A DNA stretch of 64,000 nucleotides from Diospyros lotus (lineage: Eukaryota; Streptophyta; Magnoliopsida; Ericales; Ebenaceae), in the NCBI RefSeq assembly GCF_014633365.1, contig NC_068343.1:29729307-29793306 (forward strand), in the 5' to 3' direction. Under the pieces are notes generated by a model. That model saw only the letters and a list, made by a program, of their open reading frames with translations, made no database searches and was not told the origin of the DNA. This document shows positions 56,236 to 64,000 of this stretch, piece after piece. A program made the position numbers and the translations under genes. Within the stretch, counting starts at the first letter, position 1, and the number at the start of each line of letters is the position of its first letter.

Positions 56236-57028
56236 TTTATATTATTATATTATTATATATATTATATTTATTTTTTTATATTTTATATATTTTATATATA
56301 TTTTTATATTAATATTTTAAACATGCACAAAATCACAAAATGCATAATAATATTCAATTTAAACTATTTTAAGATCAAAATAAGGGTGAAATTATAACAA
56401 AATTTTTACAAAATTGATCACTAATCAGTGGCTAGGTATTTTTTATTTATTTTTTTAGAAATTTTTTTAAAATTATTTTATAAATTATGGTGGAGCAAAA
56501 TTTGAGAAAATATTTGAGGAGATATTTATTTTAGAATTATTGAGGGAAAAATAGGATTAAAATGGATGAAATTATGAAAAAATAGATATTGATATTCTTT
56601 TGAATAAATATGATGTTCAGGGATCGTTGAAACTTGAAATTGAGTACTAATACGGTTGTTTGAGTTTTGGTGCAAAAATTGAGATTGTGCATGAAAATCG
56701 AGATATTCTGAGATACTTTCGAGTAGAGTGGTTCTATCCTAATACTTGGTTTTGATTATAGCTAAACTTGTTTTGATTACATGCAAAGAATTTTGTTGCA
56801 TGTGAATGATTTAACATGTAATGGTTATTTTCATGTGGAAGGTTCGTCCCAAAATATTTTATGCATGTGCATTGAATTTTGTGCGATAAATTATGTACAT
56901 GAAATGTTGTTTTATATGATGCATCGAATCATAGTATATGACATTGGCATGTTTTTATGTTGTTCATGTGGGATGTCAATATGGGATGTTATCTTGATAG
57001 TGTAATCGTAATTCCCCAAGGGTGTTTG

Positions 57029-57170
57029 TAATACCCGAGATTTTTCAAAAAACTTAAGTGTAATTTATCTTGGGCGATAGGTGAAATTTTTAAAAAATTT
57101 GGTGTTATTGTGTATTTTCTCATTGTTATGAGTGATCGAATTGACTATAGAGAATACTCCAACAACAACA
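57029..57170 (+). repeat. Second Tekay-like LTR start, truncated
   Basis: TGTAATACCCGAGATTTTTC, then ACTTAAGTGTAATTTATCTTGGGCG and ATGAGTGATCGAA, follow the start of the LTR at 53522 (GACTTAGGTGTAATTTGGCTTAGGGCG, ATGAGTGACCGAA). Homology ends near 57170. Confidence 0.55.
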
Positions 57171-57516
57171 ATATATTTATATATGCATATTGATTGCGCG
57201 TAACATCATTATGAAATGTGTTACGAACTAACTAGCATGAATGTTCACATTTATGTAATAATAACAAAATAGGATCAAAACACGTGATAATAATAATGAA
57301 TATATAAACAATAGTTGTGGACGTCGTTAAGACTTAGAAGAGTTATGGCGGAGCACAATGTTTAATTGTTGTGACCCTATCTACACTACACTCATAAGAG
57401 AGGAACCTTATACTTCATGGCTCTTCTAGTCTCCAAGGCTAGACTACTAGCTGTTATAGAGATGGATGTATCGAACAATCTAAAACCCTGTACAATGAAT
57501 GGTCCAAATTTACTAG

Positions 57517-57920
57517 CACTATGATTGGGAGGAGGGAAAAGGAGGAGAAAGAGGAGGACAGAGAAGGGAAGAGAAAATAGAGTAGATTATGATTTTCCAT
57601 TGTTTGTTTGGATGAAGAGGAATGGAATTTGAATGAAAAATAAACGGAAAAAGTGACGTGGGACTCGTACTTTTTTTTTTCAACTTTAAAGTAATTGAGA
57701 AAACAATTAGCTTTTTCATGAAAAAACAAATTTATCTCTACCTATCCCAATAAAACAAAAATTTTATAAGGGTAATATAGTAAAATATAAGTTATCTAAT
57801 TTTTTTTCCTTTCTCTCTCTAATGATTGTCAAATTTAAAAAAAAAAAAAAATTTCAACTCATTTTCCATTCAATCTTATTTTCCATTCCTTGGGTAAAAC
57901 TTTCCCATCCAATCATAGTG
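57517..57920. mobile_element. MITE-like element with CACTATGATTGG termini
   Basis: The left end CACTATGATTGGGAGG pairs with the right end (complement CACTATGATTGGATGGG). Complementary GGAATGGAA/TTCCATTCC blocks lie further in. It is 404 bp long without transposase. Flanks are TAG and TAA, so the target duplication is uncertain. The minus-strand frame 57454-57729 falls inside and is not considered a gene. Confidence 0.6.
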
Positions 57921-58579
57921 TAAAAGTTTTAAAATATATACATGTGGTGGAGGTCACGTGTGGATCATACCATCTGTATCTCATTTGGTGTACCATAAAG
58001 TGGGAGTATTGTAAAATTGCTTCAGCTTAGTGCTAAATTGTTGAATATCTAAGCAAATGACAGGGAAGAACACACATAAGCTAAAGGAAATATTAAATAT
58101 ATATTTTGTTTCGTTGTTTGTTATGAAACCAAGATGACAGACCAGAAAAACATGGCTTATTAAATTATCATCGTAATCACAATATTGTAATTGAATTACT
58201 ATTACTTTATATTGTTGTCTCTATAAATTTATTGAGTGTCTACTTAGGGGTATTTTTGTTAATAAACCTAAGTGGACGAATCCAAAAAGTGATCTCGAAT
58301 CGAGACACCTTTCTCAAGAAGAAATCGTGAGTGAATGGCCAAAGAAACATTACTAATAGAAAAAGGGATGATAGGCATAGTTTGAGGGGCAAATTGATCC
58401 AAGGCAAATATGGATTAATTCATTGGAGAGAAGTTACAGTGGGACTAGAAAGGCAGGCATATAAGTTAATTATTTCCTCCCCTATAGGTTAGTTAGTTAA
58501 TTACATGCATATTACGTATTTAATTAATGATATGCATACATGGTCTATGGAATGTAATTAGAAATTGCTACGAGTAATC
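57921..58579. other. Spacer, no gene recognised
   Basis: AT-rich DNA with no domain, RNA gene or matching repeat seen. Confidence 0.4.
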
Positions 58580-58690
58580 TATGGCTTGCATGTAGGGGGC
58601 CCTAGGGGAGAAAATGCAAGGATGTAGGGGGAACTAGGGGAGAAAATGGCTTGCATGTAGGGGGCCCTAGGGGAGAAAATGGCTTGCAAG
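58580..58690. repeat. GC-richer tandem repeat, about 3 units
   Basis: Units of about 37-40 bp share GGCTTGCATGTAGGGGG, CCCTAGGGGAGAAAATG. The middle unit reads CAAGGATGTAGGGGGAACTAGG. Confidence 0.8.
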
Positions 58691-61072
58691 CATGTGCAAC
58701 ACAATGGCATTATTCTTTCTGATTCACTTCAATAATGTGATTACGATGATATTTTTACAATAATGTGAAAGTCTGCCAAATTCACTTCAATGCCACTTTT
58801 CATTTAAAAAAATAATCCCTTAATTGAAAAAAAAAAAATAAAACTATTTCAAAAAAATTTAATTATGTTTTAAAAAAAATTATTTTTAAAATTTAACTGA
58901 AAATGTGACAGAATTAAAATTGGATAGATTAAAACTTACAAAAAAATGACAGACTTACAAAAATAATTGATAAGGTTAAAACTAGAAAGTGACTGTTTCT
59001 AACAATTAATTTATTTGAGTGACTGAAAATAATTTTTTAAAAAAAAATAACTAAAAATAATTTTTTTTTTAAAATATTATTATTTTTTTAACCCCACTGA
59101 CGGGGTTACGTTCACCCTGTTAAAGGCGATGAACAAAATCGCACTCCTTTTCATGACATGTTGCCAGCTAAGTCATGACACATAAATTAGGCGTTGGATA
59201 GGACCCCTCACCAACCCCATCACTCTAGTTTTTGATTGCTGCTCTGTTTGATGTTAATAGGTAGGAAGCAAATTTTCTTACCGCTTTTTCTTGAAAAACA
59301 AAAAAGTGACGAGTAGAGTCTTGAACTCTTATTCGCATCGATCAAGATAAGAAATGTCTGACGTGAACGTATCAAACCCCATGCATAGAATCCCCGCTGA
59401 ACACGCTCTTTGAACACCCCCTCCCCGATCCCCACATACATACATGTATATATATATATATAATTTTATATTTTTTAAATATTACTTTAACAGAATTTAT
59501 ATATTTTTTATATTTTTTTACCTATATTTATTAGATAAAAATATAACTAAATCGATCAAATTATTAAGAGAAGTCTGACGTGATTTAAATTTTTTTTTTT
59601 TTTTGAGGGAGGAATAAGGGGTTTAATTATAGAGGAATTTTAAGTTTATTAATGACTTAACGACGTCAATATTGGGTAACATAAATAGTTTGATATTTTT
59701 AATTTTTTTAACTTTTTAATCTGTTTGATTTAAGTATCTATTTGATTGAGTTAGTTTAATTTAAAAAAAAAAATTAGTCTGTTCAATTTGAGTAATTTGA
59801 TAGATTCGGTTACATTTTTATCTAATTGACACAGTTAAAAAAGACATAAAATATATATAAATTTTGTTATGATTAAAAAAATAAATAAATTATTATTTAT
59901 GATTATAATTGTAATCATTAAAGTAACTATAACTTTAACTAAACAAATCAGAATTAATAATTTATTTAGATAATAATTTATATTTGATACTTTAATTTCT
60001 ATTTTTTAAATCGAACTTCAATTATTTATTATTTTAATTAAATTATTTTAAAACTAAATGAATAACCCTTAATTACAAGCTCTAAAATATAAAATATTAA
60101 CAAATTAGTTGATAATTTTGGTTATTTTTTTAAGATTTTATTTAATTTTGTAATTATGTGCAGTCAATTTGATTTTTAAGGACTTAATTAAAAAACAAAA
60201 ATAAGAGTAGGACTTATTTTAAAAAATACAAAAAAAAAAAGTAGTCAATTTAAGTATTATTGTTATTATTTGGAATTAAAAAAATCTAAAACTTAAATCT
60301 TAAAAATAGAGATTTATAATAATACCAATTAAACTAGAATTATCGTTTTGTTTTCTTTTATTAACTATTATTATAAGACAGAATTAACAGTAATAGATCA
60401 AAAAATAAAAATAAAATCTTAGATAAATACAGCCTACTATGTCAACGAGTAGTGATTAATTTTGGTAAGTAAAATTTGTGATAATAATTAATATAGTTAT
60501 GTGTAATTTTGTGATAAGCTTATTTAAAAAAAAGTATTAAAAATATGCTTCCTTTCATAAAGGGATTAAAGACGAAAAAAATTTCATCTCTAATTAGATT
60601 AGGGACAACACTTTTTTTCTCTCTAATTTAAAATTTTTAAATTTATTATTTATTTTTAAAAGTAAGCAGAATTTTAAATTTCTTATTTATTTTTAATTTA
60701 GGGATGATAGAATTTATATTTATATTTTATTAAATAATTATTTTTATATTAAAATTATGTTTAATATAGAAAAAAATAAATTAAAAATCAAACTTGAAGG
60801 TAGAGGAAGCTAAGAAAATATTAATGGTGGGATCTTCTCCCACCTCATGAACTCTATTGAGACGAACTCTCCAGTTTAATTAATTACCATGTTTGCAGGG
60901 GGAGGGGATGGTGCGGTAATTAATTAATAATATTTGTTAAAAATTATAAATTAATTTTTTATTTAAAGAATATATATATATTTTTTTTGACATAATTACA
61001 CTCTGCATGATTGGATCCCCACATGCCGGAAGTCGCCTTCCTTTCTGCATGGGGCAGTGTGCTGCAGGTACT
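58691..61072. other. AT-rich spacer with one GC-richer ORF block
   Basis: Mostly A/T homopolymer-rich DNA. 59090-59430 is more GC-rich and contains a 73-codon minus-strand frame (59220-59441) without a recognised domain. Its composition differs from its neighbours, so an inserted fragment is possible. Confidence 0.4.
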
Positions 61073-61081
61073 CTCAGGTAA

Positions 61082-63154
61082 GGATAATGCTACGGAAAGT
61101 TGAACAACTTGGTGAACAATTCCATCAAAATTACTATATTAACCCTTAGTGTAAAAGATTACTTTAGTCTTGATGGAGACACTCTCTTTTCACTCTCACA
61201 TCTCTATCACTCTCCTTGATCTTTCAGTCTCCTATCTACTCTCCCTGATCTTTCAGTACTCTCTCTCCTTTTTGTTAGCCAGCTCAACCTCATTGTATAT
61301 TCTTTCACTCTCACTCTATCGGCCACCGTCTCCTCTGCCAACATCACCCGCCATCGCCCCCTGCTCACACCTCCGTCATCCCTCCCTTTGCCACTCGCAC
61401 AACCATCACCCCACCATCGGCCACAGACCATCGTTGCCCCCCCCCCCCATACCGTCGCTCGAACCGCCATCGCCTCTGGCAGTCGCTTGCACAGCACTGC
61501 CATCGCCCCCTGCTCACACCTCCGTCATCCCTCCCTTTGCTTTTGTTGGTTTTTTATAATAATTTGATTGTTGAAATGAAAATTAAATAACATGATTTAT
61601 TTTGGTTGTATGTTTGACAGTTAGGGTAGAAAATATTATTTATATTATTTTTACAAAGCAGATTTCATACTTTGTTATTAATTTTTTTTTCAATTTGAGG
61701 AATTAATCAAATTACTTATGTATTTACTACTGTTTATATATGTGAAGAAAATATCTCTTTGAGGAGGATTAGTTACAGGTTATTTTTCATATATAATTAT
61801 ATAGTTATTTAATTATTTTATAAAAATAATATTTATTGAAATTCATATTTAGGTTACTAAAGATCAAAATATTTTGCAATATATTCACTAGTTATGATTA
61901 TCCCCTTAACCACTGTACAATAGAATGCATATAGATATCTTTATTAACTTGAGCTTTTCACAAATATACATATATTGGAAGCATATATTTGCCCTGAAAG
62001 AAAGGCCTCCTGGTATGTCTATATAATGGAATTCAAGTCAACAAATTCTCAATTCATTTGATTGTATAATTAATAAATAGGAAAAATTTATCAATTTAAT
62101 ATTTATTGTGTTGTATTGAATTGTGCTTTCCGGGCAAAGAATCACAGAATTGGCTTACTACTACTATTATTACTATTTATTATCCAAATCCAAGACCACC
62201 CACACCTTGCGTATAAATGCAACATTTCTATTCTACAAACTAATAAAAATCTTATGTATAAATACAATATTTTTATTCTACGCGCTAATAAAAATCTTAC
62301 AAGATGGGCATTGGCAGGAAAAATCGATGGATAGTTGACATTCACTAGTCATCAGTAGAAACCACAAAAGTCAAAAATTATATGTAAATTTATATAAAAT
62401 TATAGTATTATATTTCATGTTATGAAAATAATACAAATAAATAACAGCATAAAAATATTTTTAAACCAAAATATATTATTTATTTATATCTCTGTTTAGT
62501 TTATATTTTTATTTAAAAAATATGTATATTTAACTTAAAGTTATATTCAAATACATTTTTATTAAATATATTATATATTTATATAAGTGTTAATGGGAGA
62601 GAAGGGAGATGGAGGTGATGGCGGTTAACGGTGGAGGCGGACAACTAACAGCAGAGGCGTCGGTGGAGATGGAGGCCTAGAGAGATAAAGAGAGAGAGAG
62701 AGAAGGAAATGAAGGCCTCGGCGACAGAGGCGGATGACGGAGGTGAAGGCAGACGGAGGTAGAGGCAGGGGAGGAGATTGAGTAGGTGCTCGCGGCGGTG
62801 GGGGGGGCGAGGCGGTGCGGTGCTTGCAGCGGTTGGGGGGCGACGAAGGACAATGCTCGCGACGGTGGCAGGGCGAGGAGGGGAGACGGCGGACTGTCGC
62901 GGTGGTGGTGAGTTTGAGAGAGAAAGAGAGAGTGAAAGGGGGAGAGAGAGAGAGAATATGGGCGGGAATGGTGGGAGTGAGATAGGTGAGTGTGAAAGAA
63001 AGTTGAGAGGGATAGAGTCAGAGGGATAGAGAGAGAGTACTGTGGGAGGGCTTTCAAAAAATTGAAATTCTCACGATATTTTAGTATCAAAATATCACGA
63101 AAATTAAGAATTGTCTACCTTTCTGTCTAACTTTCCGTTCATGTAGCATTATCT
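61082..63154. mobile_element. Mutator-like (MULE) non-autonomous element with long pyrimidine/purine arms
   Basis: The left end GGATAATGCTAC, with GGAAAGTT and GACAATTC-like blocks, pairs with the right end (complement AGATAATGCTACATGAACGG). The 9-bp flanks CTCAGGTAA (61073-61081) and CTCAAGTAA (63155-63163) differ at one base, as expected for an old Mutator target duplication. Inside, a CT-rich arm (61160-61545) and a GA-rich arm (62620-63050) form a long inverted pair. 61352-61391 is repeated exactly at 61501-61540. The centre is AT-rich and has no transposase. Open frames in the arms (Ser/Pro-rich) reflect base composition. Confidence 0.72.
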
Positions 63155-63269
63155 CTCAAGTAATTAAGTTCTTGTGATGGTACCATTGTACTCAGGACAG
63201 GTAATGTAACTTTATATCTTTTCTTGCTAAAGAAAGACACTGATGTCTTCTCTCAGTCCCATAATTTTT

Positions 63270-63790
63270 GGTAGAAGAAGGAATCATTTGACCATTTGTA
63301 TATATCAAAGTTGTCCATAGATCAAGTGATTTGATTTAATAGAGATTTTTTTAAATAAAAATTAAATTAAATAAAAAAAAATTGCGTACCTACCAATACC
63401 ATGCTATCAATCACTTTGTTGTTGATTTTTTTTTTTTAAAAAAAATTCATATAAGGTTTTATAGATTTGTTGCCTATAATTAAAATTAAGTTGCACAGAT
63501 AATTTTTTTTATTTGGATTCGAAAAGTTGCAGAAATAATTAATTTAAATTAAATTTAAAGGGTAGAATTAATTTGATACATGTGTATGAAAATTAAATGT
63601 TTAATTATCTCAAAAAATTTTACATACAAGGTGTCTTGTAATTTTTTTCAAATGTTTATTTCATAATAAAAATATATTCATTCTTTTTAAAATATAATAA
63701 TAAATTAAGGCATGTATTTTTTTTTGTTAGTTTGACTCAATTTGTTATTTAATTTAATTTTTAAAAAATTAAGTTTTAAGGATTTATAGG
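63270..63790 (+). repeat. Dispersed LTR family-Z piece (DR1 plus DR2), third copy
   Basis: 63270-63602 matches 24020-24482 and 27320-27792. 63603-63790 matches 29810-29990. Here the two blocks are joined, which shows they belong to one repeat. Confidence 0.7.
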
Positions 63791-64000
63791 AATGCTGAAA
63801 AGGCTTACAAAAATCACCCTATATTTTTGTTATGGGTATTTCTCGCTCTATCCCTTATGGGCTAGACTTAACCCAACGGGCCGCCCTAACAGACCTTGAG
63901 CTGAATTTGTCGAAGCAAGCTCACTCACCGTTGGAGCCCGAGCTTGGATCTCAGGGCAAACAAGTTTATAGCAATGCCTCTAGCTCGCCATACCATTCGA
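63791..64000. other. GC-richer end of window, not identified
   Basis: GGGCTAGACTTAACCCAACGG and following sequence have balanced composition, but I recognise neither a gene nor a repeat partner in the window. Confidence 0.3.

Larger units (their letters stand above)
54660..56430 (-). mobile_element. Nested LTR (family V), minus orientation
   Basis: The minus strand begins near 56430 with TGATTAGTGATCAATTTTG, a start seen in plant gypsy LTRs. It contains a TG-rich minisatellite, an as-1-like array and a TATA box in promoter order, then about 1 kb of leader ending near 54660 (plus reading GGTAAGTCCGAGTCGG and TTCACAGGGAG at 54750-54776). No coding part or partner LTR is seen. Confidence 0.45.
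53522..57028 (+). mobile_element. Tekay-like solo/truncated LTR (family Y) split by a nested LTR
   Basis: It begins TGTAACACCTAAGAATTTC and has U3-like sequence with a TATA box (GGTATAAAAAG, about 54477-54487). After the nested block (54660-56430) it ends with the CATGCAAAGAATTTTGTTGC- and GGGATGTTATC-type sequence seen at Tekay LTR 3' ends. A second, similar LTR start follows at 57029. Edges around the nested block are approximate. Confidence 0.5.

Noticed and set aside
56047..56397. Gly/Leu-rich open frame (GLGLACVGLG)
   Set aside because: It derives from the GGGCTTGGGCC minisatellite, with an open frame on the opposite strand too and no conserved domain.
61170..61559. Ser/Pro-rich open frame resembling an extensin or arabinogalactan protein
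   Set aside because: It is the CT-rich arm of the MULE with an internal exact duplication. The mirrored GA-rich arm gives a similar frame on the minus strand (62677-63090).

Overview
The window is nuclear DNA from a flowering plant, probably a eudicot. It is AT-rich, has no bacterial-style gene packing, and is filled with plant transposable elements: Ty3/gypsy elements with a Tekay/Del-type C-terminal chromodomain, a Ty1/copia element, a 5S-bearing Cassandra TRIM, and CACTA, PIF/Harbinger-like and Mutator-like DNA elements. Plant gene relics are also present: ribosome-inactivating protein (RIP), leucine-rich-repeat extensin and PWP1. The species cannot be named from the sequence alone. No intact host gene, tRNA, full rRNA gene or CRISPR array was found.

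Layout. 1-4279: 3' end of a plus-strand Tekay-like element, inserted in a minus-strand Cassandra TRIM (4280-4685), which itself sits in the LTR of a gag-only LTR element (copy A, to 8525). 8526-13631: a gypsy LTR piece (family X) holding gag-only copy B, followed by a deleted Tekay remnant. 13632-19170: truncated, dead copia element. 19176-31060: AT-rich DNA with a 365-bp hairpin, two tandem RIP pseudogenes (20772-21770 and 24938-25975), a CACTA end, fragments of a further LTR (family Z), an LRX fragment and a TIR/MITE element. 31081-38290: decayed LTRs, a CACTA end, a PWP1-like fragment, a gypsy X pol tail and an LTR with a GTCGAC minisatellite. 38521-53521: a three-level nest, in which gypsy X LTR contains gag-only copy C, which contains a 9.2-kb Tekay-like element with both LTRs and a 5-bp target duplication. 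53522-57170: Tekay-like LTRs with a nested LTR carrying a 30-bp-period as-1-like array. 57517-64000: MITE, AT-rich DNA, a 2.07-kb Mutator-like element with a 9-bp target duplication, and a dispersed LTR piece.

How it fits together. The segments 8526-13631 and 38521-45812 share the same nested junctions, so they look like copies of one already nested locus. One copy later lost about 2 kb and an in-frame 258 bp through short-homology deletions. The 35.4-kb locus keeps the uninterrupted version of the site where gag-only copies B and C sit.

The most gene-like content is the RIP pair. Both copies retain all five residues of the rRNA N-glycosylase active site, yet each is broken by a start loss, stop codons or frameshifts. 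No B-chain (lectin) domain follows either copy. A further relic of RIP coding sequence lies upstream of the first copy's TATA box. All comparisons were made by eye; percent identities and species assignment need alignment searches.
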